A stretch of 64,000 bases of DNA from Linnemannia elongata (GCA_036320915.1 JAXBDG010000007.1:1922001-1986000), one strand, 5' to 3'. Numbered from the stretch's first letter, positions 20,497-33,240 are shown. Program-made: numbers and translations. Notes: generated by a model from the letters alone, not told the origin.

Positions 20497-22690
20497 AGCT
20501 CCCCTTGTGTAATTATTATTCATTAAGCCCTGGGAAAAAAGAATGCACGCTGATTGGCCCCGCTTTGTTAAACAAAGTAGTCGCAATGGTGGCACAAACT
20601 CATCAAGTTAGCCCTTCCTTGAAGCCCCCAGTCAAGTTTTAGTCCCGCAGAGTGGTATTATTACTTTCTTCTTAAAAAGCGGGCGAGGGGGTAAGAAAAT
20701 ATGAAAAGAAAAGGCGAGAAAACAAACCAACGACACGTTCGCAAACAAAGAGCGGAGCACACATAAATGTGCGTGGGGAGAGGGCAGCCTCCGGTAAGGG
20801 GGGATGGGAAGAAAATAAAAAAAACAAACAAAAGAAGGGCTCTTTTGCACAAACCCGAGTCGAGGTGCTTCTTTTTGACAAAGCCAATGGTTGGAAGCCA
20901 AAGCCCAGACACAAAAGACAAAACTGAAAACGACTGTGTTTCCCTTTCATCCAACTCCCTTGCATTCGATGCTCTCGTTGTCCCCCCCCCCCCCCCCCCC
21001 CCCCCCCGCCCCTCCCCTCCCTCTTCCTTCTCGGCGTACGAATTAAAGGCGCTCTCTATTTTATGTTTTCTCTTGCATCGTACTAAGGTCTTTGAACCTT
21101 GGTACGGATGTGAACAATCCAAAAAAAACACAATCCAAGGTACCAGAAGGAACGTACATGCCTCACATCAGAAAAGTCAAATGGTGCTCTCATCTCCTTT
21201 CAATCAATTCCTCAACCTACATACACACACTCAGATGTTCACCTTGGACTCGCCACCACCAAGACAAAAGGCTTCAGAGCCGCAACCATAACCATAATCC
21301 AGCTCTTTTCGGTCACACTCTTCGTGAATTAAGAATGAGCTTCCAGTGTGCTACCATGTGACCGAAGGGCAGGCTAACACCCCTGCGACCCATGGTGCGA
21401 CCCATGGTAATTAGGGAGTGAATGGGCTGCAAACTGAACCACAGGAGAAAGGGTGTGTGTACTGAGGGGTAGTATCGACTCTTTTTTTTCAAGTGGCAGG
21501 CGGCATTCAGCCATGTTGCGATAGGAATGCATTATCAACAAGACCAGTTGCAGTGGCACATGTGACAATAGAGACATTTGGCAAGGCTTACCTTGAGTAA
21601 TACGATGAATTCGAGGAGGAGTAGGATCCATTGCTAGCTCCGTTGTTGCTATTGTCGACCTTTCCGGTGGGGATTGGATGGCTACTGTAGGTATGGTGGC
21701 CGTTTCCTTCCGTGGGACTCCTAATTAGCATTAGAGGCATCATCAACAACAACAACCATGCGTGTTAGTTGGTTAAAAAGTACGTTACTGGCTTGCGAGA
21801 AATACAACGCCATCCTCTTGCATTTTTTCTCAGCCCTGAGATTGTGATTGTTGTCATTGTTGCATTGTTGGAGGTCGACCCCTGAAAGTAGAAAAAGTGG
21901 ACACAGTGTGCTCATAAAAAAAACAAATCATCTCAGCGCACCCACCACTGGCATGGCTCACATTCTAGTCCTCCCTTCTCGTTTTCTTTCCCTTGCCCCT
22001 CCTGAACATAAAGAGATCATGATGTACTTACAAAGGATGTTGGTGTTCCTGAGCGTACGAGGTGTGATAACTGTGATGCGAAGAATGGTATGGATGGCTT
22101 TGGGGGTGGTCATACTCGTGGTGGCCCTGTGCGTACGCCTGCTGTGCACCATTGGGCGACAATGGTGCGGATGATGTGGGTGTAGTAGGTGAAACAAAAG
22201 ATCCATGAATAGCTTGAGCGTGGCCATGCTGCTGCTGCTGTTGTGGGGGGTATAAGGACGAATCGCCATTCTTGCCATCGTTGTGTCCAGCAAAGGCGGT
22301 CGTTTGGATCGGTGGGGGGAGATAGGACGAGCCATTGGTACCATATGGATAGTTGGACGACGATGAAGAGGAAGACGACGAGTGGTGGCTGTGGGTATTG
22401 TTGTAATGGTCCTGTTGCTGGTTGTTGTTGTTGCTGTCGTAGTAATCTTCCGAGTAGACATTATTATTGCCCGTCTGGTTTTGGCTGTAGTGACCGTGCT
22501 GGTGCTGACGCGAAGAGTACGAGGACGGAACTCCGGCCGAGCCATTAGTGGTGGTGGAAGCATAGTCGATAGAAAGCGATCTGGGCTCCGCTCTGTCGGT
22601 GTAGTCCGCGTGTTGCTTTGGGTTGGTGGTGGAGGCGCGGTCCTTGGTAGGGTCGGCCAAGTTGGCGACGGGTGTTGTTGTAGTGGTCAT
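18328..22690 (-). CDS. NDT80/PhoG-family DNA-binding transcription factor
   Basis: Five exons: 22032-22690, 21592-21720, 20060-20356, 18961-19796, 18328-18857; all GT-AG and in phase, 816 aa. The N-terminal 300 residues are Asn/Ser/Gln/His-rich. The DNA-binding domain spans exons 3-4 (about residues 330-530): REVFPYQESPYFYPTQQLC, AAKIDRGFFLASNDWTCYRR, NYFQLSASF, IELVQHTPKRDKGPQ, then SYVITFERVQFKTATANNGK. This fits the NDT80/PhoG fold, known from yeast Ndt80 (meiosis), Neurospora VIB-1 and Candida Ndt80 (drug and nutrient response). The C-terminus is Ser/Tyr/Pro-rich, likely an activation or regulatory region. The ATG at 22690 has G at -3. Introns 2 (311 nt) and especially the one at 20357-21591 (1235 nt) are long. 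Target genes cannot be inferred. Confidence 0.85.
20466..20493. repeat. Poly-A tract in an NDT80-like gene intron
   Basis: A28 on the plus strand (poly-U in the transcript) inside the 1235-nt intron at 20357-21591. Confidence 0.95.
20982..21007. repeat. Poly-C tract in an NDT80-like gene intron
   Basis: C26 on the plus strand, so a G26 run in the transcript of the minus-strand gene, in the same long intron as the poly-A tract. Such a G run could form a G-quadruplex in the RNA. Confidence 0.95.
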
Positions 22691-23735
22691 GGCTCGAAAG
22701 TAGCAAGATAGAGTAGGTATAGCAGGCAATGGACGTGTAACGAAGGTCCGAACTTTGGGTGACTGTGAAGGGTGTGAAAAAGCGCTCTACTTGTAGGGAC
22801 TGTAGGGGTATATGTGTTCGTGTGGGTGAGGATGTGTTGTGTATGTGGAGGAAGAAAGGTGGAGCGTAGAAGAGGCGATAAGGACCGAGACAGAAAGAGA
22901 GAAAGGAGGAAGGAAGAAGTGAGAAGAAGAGCGTTGCGCGAAAGAGAGCAGCAGGAGCAAGAAAGAGAAGGTGAGGTGGGGTAAAAAGTGGTTGTGCAAG
23001 GTGATACCGGGAGGGTCGTGGGTTCGATTGGGGTGCTGTGAGTTCGTGAGCGGGTATTATGCGTGTGTATGTGTTTGCGTGCGTGCGTGGGGGTCGTTCG
23101 TTGAAGTTATGGCTGTTGTTGTTGTTATTGTTGCTCCTTTTTTTTGAAGAGAGAGTGTGTGTGCGGGTATTGTTATAGTGTTGGACCTTTGTTCTTGGCT
23201 TAAGCTCTCGGTGGTTATTGGTGCTCACTGCTTCGATGGGAAAGAACAAGTAAAAAGGGCTTTTGTTGAACAAGAGAATGAAAAGAAGAAGAGTGAGATT
23301 ACGACGACACAGGTTGATTAACAAAGAAGAACAAAAAAAAAAAAAAAAAAAAAAAAAAGGTCGTGGTCGTGGTCGTGAAAATGAGTAAAAAAAAAAAAAG
23401 AGAAAGGAACAAGAGTGGAGTGAATGAAGGATGAAAGAGAGTTGCTTTTTTGAAAGAAAGAAAGAAAGAAAGAAGAGTGCTGTCCGAGGTTTGTTTTTTT
23501 TGAATGTCAGTGTCGGTGTCAGTGTCAGTGTCAGGGGGTGGTGAGTACAAATAAGTAATCAGGGGAGGGGTGCAGTGACAAAGGAATACGACAAAGAGGG
23601 GTGAGAGGGTCGGAAAGGAAGGGAAGGGAAAAGAAGGAATAGAAAGAAGGAAGGAAGGAAGGAAGGAAAGGACGAGCAAAAGGAAGGAAGAAAGAGAAAG
23701 GAAGAAGAAGAGAGAAACAGAAAGGGAAAGAGATA

Positions 23736-23770
<35 letters not shown>

Positions 23771-23793
23771 GCGAAATAGAAGAATGCGGCGCA

Positions 23794-23826
23794 CTGCTGT
23801 TGCTGCTGCTGCTGCTGCTGCTGCTG
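23794..23826. repeat. CTG trinucleotide repeat, interrupted
   Basis: Two CTG, one TTG, then eight CTG, ending at 23826. It reads CAG on the minus strand, 1.1 kb upstream of the NDT80-like start, and is not in any called exon. Confidence 0.95.
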
Positions 23827-23963
23827 GGCAGAATGCTGTGGTGCTCTGCCTCCCTGTTCTAGTGTTCTAGGGTATCATGTCTGTGTGAGCGAGGGTGTGA
23901 ATTGAAAGATGCACAAGATTGAATAGAAAAGGGTTGCATCGTAGGACAAGCACAATTCAACCC

Positions 23964-24034
23964 TACTCAACTCAACTCACTCAACTCAACTCAACTCAAC
24001 TCAACTCAACTCAAATCAACTCAACTTAACTCAA
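23964..24034. repeat. CTCAA pentanucleotide repeat
   Basis: About 13 copies of CTCAA with a few imperfect units (CTCAC, TCAAA, CTTAA) towards the edges. It lies in non-coding DNA upstream of the NDT80-like gene. Confidence 0.9.
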
Positions 24035-27000
24035 GCCAAAGTCATTCCTGCTGATGCTTCTAACTTCTTTCTCGACATGCAGTCAGCGATAGCAGCATCA
24101 CACATTCACTCACAACACTAAACAGCGATTAAAAAAGATAGGCAACCAACAAGTACGATGGGCATGAGTGACTGAGCAACCACTGTAAGAAGAATGAGTA
24201 CTACCGGAGACACTATGTATGTATCTCTCGGACCATGAACATCGACAACAATCTAATGTCGTCCATCGTCCAGGGATGAACGACCGACACACAACAAAAC
24301 AAAAAAAAAAGAGCTGGTTCATACGAACACAATTGGCTTGCGTGTGCTTCTATGTATCTTGTGGCCAAACTTGTTCCTTTTAACTTTTGCTTTTGCTTGT
24401 TTCTGAGAACTCTGAAGCATTTGGCTTCTATGGTTAACGCATTCGACAATGTTAAGACAAAAAAGAGTGAGGGCTGAAGATGGTTTCTGTTTCTTGTATC
24501 CCAATCCCATTATGTTGTCGCAACATCCGTCTGCCAATCAACCAGAAACCAATTGTCCATCTGTCTGACAACAAAAGGCAGAGAGAGAGAGAGAGAGAGA
24601 TGGATAGAAAAAGGAGCAGAGCGCAAGGAAAAACAATGGATTGCCCAATGGTCAATGGGAGGGTTGGTTTACGATAACACAAAAAAAAGTGTACAACAGC
24701 AAACTATGTTTTGTGTGTCCTTTTAGTTGTCAAATGTGAGAGTGAGTACAAAAACAAAGACCAGGGGCACACACAATTGTGGACACAAAGAAACGAGAAA
24801 AGAAAAAAAAAAAGCTGTGAGCCAACAAGGGCCGAAGGGTGAAAGCAAAAAGGGCGAGTCAATCGATTTAGTTTACTATTTTATTACTTTGTTCAATGGT
24901 CATTCTTCATTATTATGTTGTGTTACTTCTCGTTCTCGTTCTCTCTTTTTTTTTTACTTTGTTATTGTTGTTCTCATGCCAGGTCATCTTCGATCGACTT
25001 GCTCTTGCATTTCTTGGTCCTTCATTCTTTTCTCTCACCTTCTCCTTTGTATGTCAGCATGCTTGCCTGTTCGCCTCCCTTCTCTCCAGAATAGTCTCTC
25101 GATCATCTTTCTCTCTTCTCTTTCATTCTTTGTCTCTACTCCATTCAAGAGTACCTCTATAGTCTGACTTAGTTCACGCCTCATTCTCTATTCACCAAAC
25201 AAGGAAGAAGGGGGAGCGTGGGCACACATTTCTCAACCAACCAAAACATAAAATAAAAAAAGAACGACAAAAGGGACTCATGGACGGAGAATGTGTGAGC
25301 GCCTTTGTATCCCAAAACCCGTTCCCCACCACACCCATCACAACCCACCCAAAAGCTGCAAAAGTGTGCGGGCACGCAACTCAGTAGTGGGTACTGTAGT
25401 ACTGTACATAAACCAAAATTGTTATATGAGCAAGAGCCAAGAAACTCAAGAAGGCGACACAAAACAACAAAACACACAAAAGCTCGGCCTGCCTGTGACA
25501 ACAAACACCCTTGTCGCCATCCCATTTGTTCTCCTCAACTCAACTCTTTTTTTTTTTTTTTTTTTTTTTTTTGTTCTATCCGTCGTCTTTTGTCTGGCCC
25601 AACAAACAAACTTTCGGAAGGGTGCGCCCACTCTTATTTCTTTATTTTCTTGAATGAATTGATAGATGTGTAAATGAATAAACATAAGGAAAAAAGGCGA
25701 TGCTAAGGAAGAAGACAAAGGTGTCTGGTTTCCATTTGCATTGATAGTTTTGAACACAAGAAGTAAATGAACTGTAATGATGATAGAGCACAAAAAAAAA
25801 GTCAATCGCGACAACGGTCCATTGGGCTAGCCAAGAAAACAACCGAGTGACAAAGAAGAACAACGACAACATCAACCACATCATTAACAAGAACGACAAC
25901 AACCACAACGAAAAAACTATAACATCAAGAGCAACAGCCCACACACATATGACAATAAGATGAACGGGAGTGATCAAAAGGGTATAGGAATGAAAAAGAA
26001 AGAAACTCAATCAGTCTTACTTTGGTGATTGATGGGACTATGATATATTTTTTCTCATCATTTCATCAGCAATCAGTCATATCACTTATCAGATATTATT
26101 ATCATTTCTCGGGTCAGTCGTTCATAGAAACAACGACTTTCATAAAACGTCTCAGGAACAATCGGATGATGGGAAGAACTTACTTTTCCCATCTTCCTTT
26201 TCCCTGCTGGGAACCGTCGGGAAGCAAAGAAGACAAATACTCCCAGAAGGCATGGAACAAAGAAAGATCTCTATCCTCCCAGCAAAAGGGGTAAAATGAA
26301 AAAACAATGAAATGAACGCGGTGTCATACACATAACAATCCCTGCGAAACAACAAGACATCATCCTCATCATCATCAACCACAACCACAAGCAACGAACA
26401 CTTCATCTCTACCTTCTCTCTTCTCAGCCTCTCTCACTCCCTCTCTCTCTCTCTGTCTCTCTCTCTCTCTCGTTCTCTCTCTTTGTCTATGCGTCGCCTT
26501 CTTCTTGCCACCCATCATCCTCTCCCTGCTTTCATATCATCATCGCCTCCTTTTCTTCTACTGCCCCTGCAATATGTACTAAACCCTACATGTTTACGCC
26601 CCCTTCTTTTTTCGCCAAAGAGATGAAAGCACGCTTTATTCATCTTGCCCTGTCCTGTCCACTCTTGTCATGCCATGCCCTGTGCATCATGCTCTGGATG
26701 GATCTCGACTGCCTTTGGACCTTTTTTTCTTCTTGCATTCCCCCTTTACACAATCCCTTTGAGATGGCTCAACCATTCAACTCCGACTGACTCCCTTTCC
26801 TTCTCTTTGAAAAAAAGGTGCGCGCCGTGCAGTGCCCACGCCCCTCTTTTCTTTTCTTCATTTTTTTATTCTTGTGTATCCATCCATCCCCCTTTCTATC
26901 ATCTATGCCACCCTCCACTCGCTTCTGCATCCACCCAACCCCTCTTTTTTTTTGCTTGTCTCTCACTCTAAAGCACTCTGTCTCTCCCTCTATCCTTTTC

Positions 27001-27779
27001 GCTCATATTCCGAGTCTTTTTTTTTTTTTTTTCTCTCACGATCGAGAGACGCATAGATCAATTGTCCATGTTTCTATTTATCGTGTTTTACTTTTGTTAC
27101 TATTCTCGTTATTCGCCGATGTACATAAACACTCCAATGCGCCAAGAACCATAAACGGCTCATTCCCTACTCCTCTCCTTAACCCTCTCGTCACCAATCG
27201 ACACTCCCACAACAAAAAAAAAAAAAAAAAACGAAAAAGGACGCATAACAAGGAAGAAGAGTGTGGTATTTTGAACCACCAAAAACGCACTGGGCCTCTT
27301 TTTTTTTTTACTGTTGTAGCTGGTTGCACAAAATAATGAACTCTCTCTGTCTCTTTCAACCGATAAATAAACAAATGCCGATTGATTTCAACTGAGCACT
27401 AGACAGAGAGAGAGAGAGAGTAGGGGGTTGAAGGTTGGGCAGAGTCAAGAAAGACGCAAAGCACAGGGGAACACAAACACAAGAGAGAGACACCTTACAC
27501 AAAAAAAAAAAAAAAAAAAAAAACGCGAGAGCCAATAAACTAAAATAAACGCATCTTCGGTCGTCGTTCCTCCCTTCCCCTCTCATCCTCCTCCAGCCCC
27601 CGCCCCCCCCCCCCCCCCCCCCTGGCCATTTTCCACAAAGTTCTATGGAGAGAGAGAGAGTAGGCTGGTTGTCGATGTAAACAAAAGCAGACGCAACACA
27701 AAATGAAATTGTCGTATGTGGTGTTCACAACTAGGGGATGAAGTAGGTTGATGTGGTACTTATTGTGGGATGATTTTGT

Positions 27780-28052
27780 CTACTTCTGTGCCTCCTCTCC
27801 TCCCTTTACGCGAAATGATGAGGCGTTGAGGAACACAAAGACATGTTGCTGTTGTTGTTCTTGTTGGAATGAGGGGAAGGAGGTGGGGGAGCATGCCGCA
27901 GTGTGGAAAGCCACATCGTACAAATGTCTTAATTGATATGCGAAAACAGTAGAACGCATTGGTTGAGAGCAAAAAAACGACATGGCCTGCCAATGGTACG
28001 AAAATGCAATTTGGGCAAGCTCATTTTGTCTCCTTCCTTCCTCTCCTCCCAT
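27780..28052 (-). CDS. Weak candidate 90-aa reading frame
   Basis: ATG at 28052 with G at -3, ending at 27780. Part of it reads like protein (NELAQIAFSYHWQAMSFF, FAYQLRHLYDVAFHTAAC), followed by a Gln run and NASSFRVKGGEEAQK. The frame is open upstream to a GTG at 28088. A plus-strand frame (27982-28164) overlaps it, so coding potential is ambiguous. No family recognised. Confidence 0.2.
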   Translation of the reverse strand: MGGEEGRRQNELAQIAFSYHWQAMSFFCSQPMRSTVFAYQLRHLYDVAFHTAACSPTSFPSFQQEQQQQHVFVFLNASSFRVKGGEEAQK

Positions 28053-30673
28053 TCCATACTCAATGACGATCACAGAACGACAAGACACCCTTCTTTTTGT
28101 TAGTATGTATTATGTATTACCCGTGTTCGCGCTCCAACACGTGCATGGGAATACGAGGGTTTGATAGATGAGAATATACCCTTAGTTCCATTGCGCATTC
28201 GTAGGAAGGGGGTAAGGTATCTCTGCAAGAATACAAGAGGCAAAGGAGTGAGGGGTATGAGAGATACGAGCCTTTTTTCTTTATGGATGTGGTGCTGCTG
28301 TTCACATGGTCCACTTAAGTAGCCTATTCCTCCCTTTCACCCCTCAACACCCCTTCTTTTCTTTTCTGACTCTTATTTTTATGTTATTGCCGAAATACGG
28401 AAGAAAGTGAGGGGACGAGAGAGTTATGGAAGATCTCGGATCTATCCAGAGTGTGTGCTTTTTTGACGTGTCGTGTCTGATTATTATTTATGTATTATTT
28501 TTGCATCGTGGAGTGAGTGTTCGGCAGTGGAGTTAGAGACAGGTAAGCGATGGCACAGGGACCATAAGAAGAGTGGCTCAACCTGTAAGTTACGTTCATT
28601 GGCGTCTGTGTACCTTTAAACACTTTCGCATCAACAACAGTTGCTTTGACCAACTAATAACAAACAGGCAAAAAAAATTCTCGACAAGAACCAATGGGCA
28701 CAAGGGGCACCCCAACATCCACTGCCATCCTCTTTCGTAGTCTATGCTTTAGACCCATATGCCTTAGTCCATGAAACTGAGTATTAAATTATCAGACGAT
28801 GCAACAATTGGAGGTTGGTCAAATGATGCGTAGGTGAGAAGGGGGGTAAGATAGAACGAGAGAAGCGGAGAAGAGCATGGTCAGACCATGGCCGTTTCGT
28901 GGACGTTGTTGTTATTCTCTCCTCTCTGTTTTGTTTGTATTGTTGTTTTGTTTGTTTGCGTGTGTGTGTGTGATGCAGAAGCAAGCAAAACAAACAAACA
29001 AAAGAAGGAAAGAAGGAAAAAAAAGGAGGCAGAGGAGGAACGAGCACCCACCCACCAAAAATCCTCTCTTTACCTTTCTCTCACTCGGTCGTTCACTCCG
29101 GAGAACCACATTACTAAAGAACAATGCAATCAAACAAAACAAGACGACGAGAAAAGGAGCAAAAGGCAAGTATTTGAGTTCTCACACCTTTGCCACAAAT
29201 AGGACGAGGAGAGCGATGGGACGGCATGCATGTTGGCCACTGTTCCCTGTTTTCTTTTTCTTTCATTCTTTGGTTTCCTATTTCTGTAATCCCTGAACAG
29301 ACGGCGTTTGCTACGAAGGGGGGTCGAGAGCAACAGCTTCACTTTACCTTCAGCCCGCATCCTTGAGGCGTTTGAAAGTTGCCCACCGGCACGCTTCCGC
29401 GGGGTCCCAAGAAGAACCCCCACTCTTCATCCTCAAATTACCCATGCATGAACACAAGCACACTTCATGTGCCACCATCCCCCGCCCCTTCAGCCCCATT
29501 TGACATTTTATTACACTCACACGCTGCTCTCTCCCTTTGCACCCATTGAGACATGAATAAAACCTATTTTTCTTCCTCCTTTGTCGCCGAGCTGCAGTAA
29601 CCCTAATCCTTGAAGAAAAAAAAATGCATGTCAACAAGGCAAAGTATGCCGCATGCCACAACAACAGTAGGTACATTCATGCAGATACAAAGGGGAGTAT
29701 ATTTTCTATGCTGCATTTCGTTTTTTTTTTTTGCTCACAAGGTGTCGCTTTCCTCCATGTTATTCTTCTACTCCTTCTCTTTCTTCTTTCGACGTATCTA
29801 AGCAGTTGATAAAGTGAAGGAGGAGCGGTATGTAGCCCTGGTGTCTTCGTGGAATTCCTATGCGCTCTCTCAATCTTCTCCTGTTATCTTTGGTAAGCTG
29901 CCTTTCCTGATTCTTGCAAGACGATAAGACCGAGAGTGTCTGTGCACTGGAATGAGAGGTTCAAACAAAGGGCTGCTCCAGAGTAGTCATGTCTCACATA
30001 TCTCTCCGTACTCTAGCGCACCGCAACGGTCTCTCTCTTCTCCTTTCGCAGTTCACTCCGCCCTTTTTTTTTTTTCTCACACGCCCTTTCCCTCTCCCCT
30101 GAAATAAAGTAGCTGTTCGGGTTGGTCATCCAAAAAGACAAAGGGGCTTTCCTGAAGAAGCTTGTTTTGTGTCTCATTTCTTTTACACGGTTGCTCTGTT
30201 GTTGTTGTCAAGTTCAGTCGTTGTCGTTTGGCTATCTCAGAATCCTTGTAAATTGAAGAGGAGAGAAGGTATGACGATCTCATCCATTCCTTTGGAGTCA
30301 AAAGAATCAAGGGAGGTTGAGAGGAAACTGTCGTTCTTTGTTTGAAGATGCATAAAGAGACGAGACGAGCATGAGTTAAAACGTATAAGTGAAAAGACAA
30401 AAGGAACGAGGAAGTTTGTGTGTGTGCAAGCAATGAGCGTGGGGGTTAGGTTGGGAGAGGGCGACCAAGAGTCCATAGGATGAGTAACTAAAATATTCAT
30501 GCCTAGGATGTGAGTGGTTGAATGAGACGCGATGCAAGAACAATTTTTATGGAGAGTCATCTGAAACAGCCTCAGATTCGTTCGATTTCTATCTCACTCT
30601 CGCCCTCTTTGTGTAGGTAAGCATTCGATTGCGCACATCGATCGAAGACAGACAAGAAAACAAACAAAAAACC

Positions 30674-31052
30674 TCAAAAAGCAGTAGCATAGCTGTTGCC
30701 CTTAGGTGATTGTTTTCTTATCGGGATAGAATATTCGGTGAATGGGCAGATGGGCGTAACTTGGACGTCCAGTAGTCTGAAAAGTACAAATAGGATCGTG
30801 TCACGCATCACGCACTGCATACAACTTGAAGAATAGGTCAAGTGAGCAAAAGTGAAGAAAGCGTCCTTCTTAGACGGAGTCTCAAAAGTGGGAGGGTATC
30901 CAACCCGGCAACGATGATGGTTCAAGAAGTCCTTCTGTTTTTGTTAGTTGGATCCCCATCAATGCAGTTCAATCGATCAATCAATACAATTGATATACCT
31001 GCTTCTGCCGGGTCTCACCTCGGTTTCTTTTTCCTTTACCGAGCTGCTCCAT
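30674..31052 (-). CDS. Candidate small spliced gene, unknown function
   Basis: ATG at 31052 begins MEQLGKGKRNRGETRQKQ. Exon 1 is 30999-31052; the intron 30935-30998 has donor GTATAT, a consensus CTAAC branch site and CAG acceptor; exon 2 starts at 30934 (KDFLNHHRCRVGYPPTFETP, then KKDAFFTFAHLTYSSS). Two endings are possible: reading straight on to a TGA at 30674 (104 aa, ending PKGNSYATAF), or removing a 46-nt intron (30777-30822, GTATGC...TTTTCAG) to end at 30718 (74 aa). The very basic N-terminus suggests nucleic-acid contact or nuclear import, as inference. It is divergent from the 31246 gene with 193 bases between the starts. No family recognised. Confidence 0.4.
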
Positions 31053-31245
31053 AAGAAAAGCTTTTCTTCTTCTTGACTTCACCTAATCTCAACCCTCTTG
31101 CCTTCTTTTGCTAATACAACACTGTCCCTCTTGTCCATATCCTCATGCCAGTGCTCACTTAATCATCTAATCCTACCTTATCTACTCTTCTCTCTATCTC
31201 TCACTCATACAACTCTTTTCCGTGTCCACTCATACCACTAAAATC
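31053..31245. promoter_or_regulatory. Compact CT-rich divergent promoter
   Basis: 193 bases between the candidate minus-strand gene and the plus-strand gene at 31246. It is strongly CT-rich on the plus strand, which fits a leader for the 31246 gene. Confidence 0.35.
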
Positions 31246-33240
31246 ATGCAGTCCATACAGATGCAGATGCCCCAACAGGGTCCCTATCCTCGTAAACAGC
31301 AACAACTATACCAATACGCCCAGTCATCCCAACCTTATCAACCACAACCACAACCACAACTACAACAACAATACTCGCCCATCTCTCGTACCACAACCGC
31401 ACAGACCAGCAACAACAATACTTCCCCACCTCCTCAATCCAAAGAAAAACGCTCTCGACGCTGGTCACTTGCAGGCCGGCTCTTTGACAAACGAAAAAGT
31501 ATCACCCAACCCTTCAATACTATACCTAGTACATCAACTTCTACTTTCAACAACCAACAACAACCGCCATTGACCATCAACACTACCCGTGGCAACAGCA
31601 ACGGGCCTTATTCTGACGAGCAGAGAGTGTCGCCTGTCGGTTCTGGAGGAAGCGGTGGCAGTAGCGGAAGTGGGGGTGGTCATAGCGGTGGCAGTGGAGG
31701 TGGTAGTCATCGGCGGTCCAGTCTGGCGGACATTCCCAAGGCCCTGTTTAATTCCCTCCGTCGGGGATCTCACTCCTCTTCATCCGAGACCATCAACAAT
31801 AACAAGGAGTCTGTCCCTGCATCTGCACAGCAGCAGCAGCAGCAGCAGTACCAACAGCAGCAACAGCAGCTGAAGGAGAGGATTGACAGCCCAACTTCGA
31901 GTTTCGAAGGTGATGACAACGATTCTACTGTCCCCGAAGGTGGTGAAGACGATCAGGAGTATGCTCGACAGGAGAATGGACCCCAGAATCAGCAGTCAGC
32001 TTTAGCCACCATCCTGACCGCCGACGGATTGGTGCAAGCCACTATGGCTGTCCCCAAAGCCCCTCCGCCATCTCACACGACTATGATGACAAGGCATATC
32101 CCTCCTGCTTCTGTCAAGGGTATCCTCAAGAAACGATCGCCTCCAGTTCCTACCGCGCAGCAACAGCCGCCATACACAAAGATGCGACCCAACATCATTA
32201 ACAGGAGCAGCAGTTATGATGTTCACCCAATGGCGGGCGACGACGGACAGATGGGTGGTTTGCTCCGTGCGACGGATCATCGTGCTCGTCTCGAGACCAG
32301 TTCTCCAGTTCCCTCGCATCCTCAACTGATGCAGTCCCAGCAGCAACAGCAGCAGCAACACCAGCAGAAGCCGAGTAAAAGGCTCTCTCCTGGGTGGACA
32401 CGAGCACCCGGAGGTATCCAGCCCCTTCAGTATCCAACCACACGCGCCCACTACACCGTATACGACTCATACGGTGAGAAACACGTCGGCAACACTATCG
32501 GTATCACTGAAATGCCTCCAAAGCTCAGGTCGACTGTCGAATTGGACGACCGTTATATGCCACAGATTGGAGGTGGCGGAGCAGCTTTCCCTCCAGATTT
32601 CACGCCCGGGATGCAATCGAATGTCTACCAAGACCGTGGCGGTGAGCGCTCTCAAGGAGAGGTGTTGGACTATCGTACGATGGAGATGGACCCTTCCTTT
32701 TCCTTCCCAGGTGCTGCTCTTCCTCCCCCTCCAGTCGCTGCTGCAGCTTCTGCAGCTCATGGTTACCAGTTTCATCCATCGCTCTCTCGAGCATTCGATC
32801 AGTATTACTATGGTGGCGCTGGTGACGCATACGCCGGGTACGACCAGAACTCTTCCACGATGGACGGACCCCAGCAAACAATGACGACCATGATGCACGA
32901 TCGAGACGTTGGGTACGGCTACACCAGCAACGGAGGAGGTGGAGGAGGAAGCTATTACAGGAGCATGCGCAATAGCAGTGGGATCAGCGAAAGCACGATG
33001 GGGATCCTGAGCGGGAACGGCATCAGCCACAACCGGCCGCGAACCATCGGGTTCACAGACACGATCGAGATCATCCCAGCGCACCGCAAGACTGAATACA
33101 ACCGTCGGTCGGACAAGTATGCGACCTTCAAGAATTTGACCCCGGACCTCAAGAGCGAGATTAGAGATGAATTGAATACCTACAAGATGCGCGAAATGGC
33201 GGTCCATGTGGAGAGTATGGGCAACACTGCCTTCCATTAA
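31246..33240 (+). CDS. Low-complexity protein with a conserved-looking C-terminal block
   Basis: ATG at 31246; the frame opens 24 bases earlier only at GTG. 664 aa, one exon. The N-terminus is Gln/Tyr/Pro-rich; then a basic patch (KEKRSRRWSLAGRLFDKRK), Gly/Ser-rich repeats around residues 130-160, and poly-Gln near 195-210 and 365. The last 65 residues differ: IGFTDTIEIIPAHRKTEYNR, RSDKYATFKNLTPDLKSEIR, ELNTYKMREMAVHVESMG, ending NTAFH. A similar terminal block occurs, as I remember it, at the C-termini of fungal bud-neck/septum scaffold proteins of the BNI4 type, which recruit type-1 phosphatase; I am not certain of this link. The rest looks disordered, as expected for a scaffold. Confidence 0.75.
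   Translation: MQSIQMQMPQQGPYPRKQQQLYQYAQSSQPYQPQPQPQLQQQYSPISRTTTAQTSNNNTSPPPQSKEKRSRRWSLAGRLFDKRKSITQPFNTIPSTSTSTFNNQQQPPLTINTTRGNSNGPYSDEQRVSPVGSGGSGGSSGSGGGHSGGSGGGSHRRSSLADIPKALFNSLRRGSHSSSSETINNNKESVPASAQQQQQQQYQQQQQQLKERIDSPTSSFEGDDNDSTVPEGGEDDQEYARQENGPQNQQSALATILTADGLVQATMAVPKAPPPSHTTMMTRHIPPASVKGILKKRSPPVPTAQQQPPYTKMRPNIINRSSSYDVHPMAGDDGQMGGLLRATDHRARLETSSPVPSHPQLMQSQQQQQQQHQQKPSKRLSPGWTRAPGGIQPLQYPTTRAHYTVYDSYGEKHVGNTIGITEMPPKLRSTVELDDRYMPQIGGGGAAFPPDFTPGMQSNVYQDRGGERSQGEVLDYRTMEMDPSFSFPGAALPPPPVAAAASAAHGYQFHPSLSRAFDQYYYGGAGDAYAGYDQNSSTMDGPQQTMTTMMHDRDVGYGYTSNGGGGGGSYYRSMRNSSGISESTMGILSGNGISHNRPRTIGFTDTIEIIPAHRKTEYNRRSDKYATFKNLTPDLKSEIRDELNTYKMREMAVHVESMGNTAFH

Larger units (their letters stand above)
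22691..30673. other. About 8 kb gene-poor stretch dominated by simple repeats
   Basis: 22691-23300 must hold the promoter of the NDT80-like gene. Beyond it are A26 at 23333-23358, A28 at 23739-23766, a CTG run, CTCAA repeats, (GA)10 at 24581-24600, T26 at 25547-25572, CT-rich DNA around 26400-27060 and C20 at 27603-27622. I find no family-level protein on either strand and no tRNA or rRNA. A few short coding-like frames exist (27780-28052 minus, 27982-28164 plus, 29350 to about 29430 minus), too weak to call except as noted. Confidence 0.5.
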
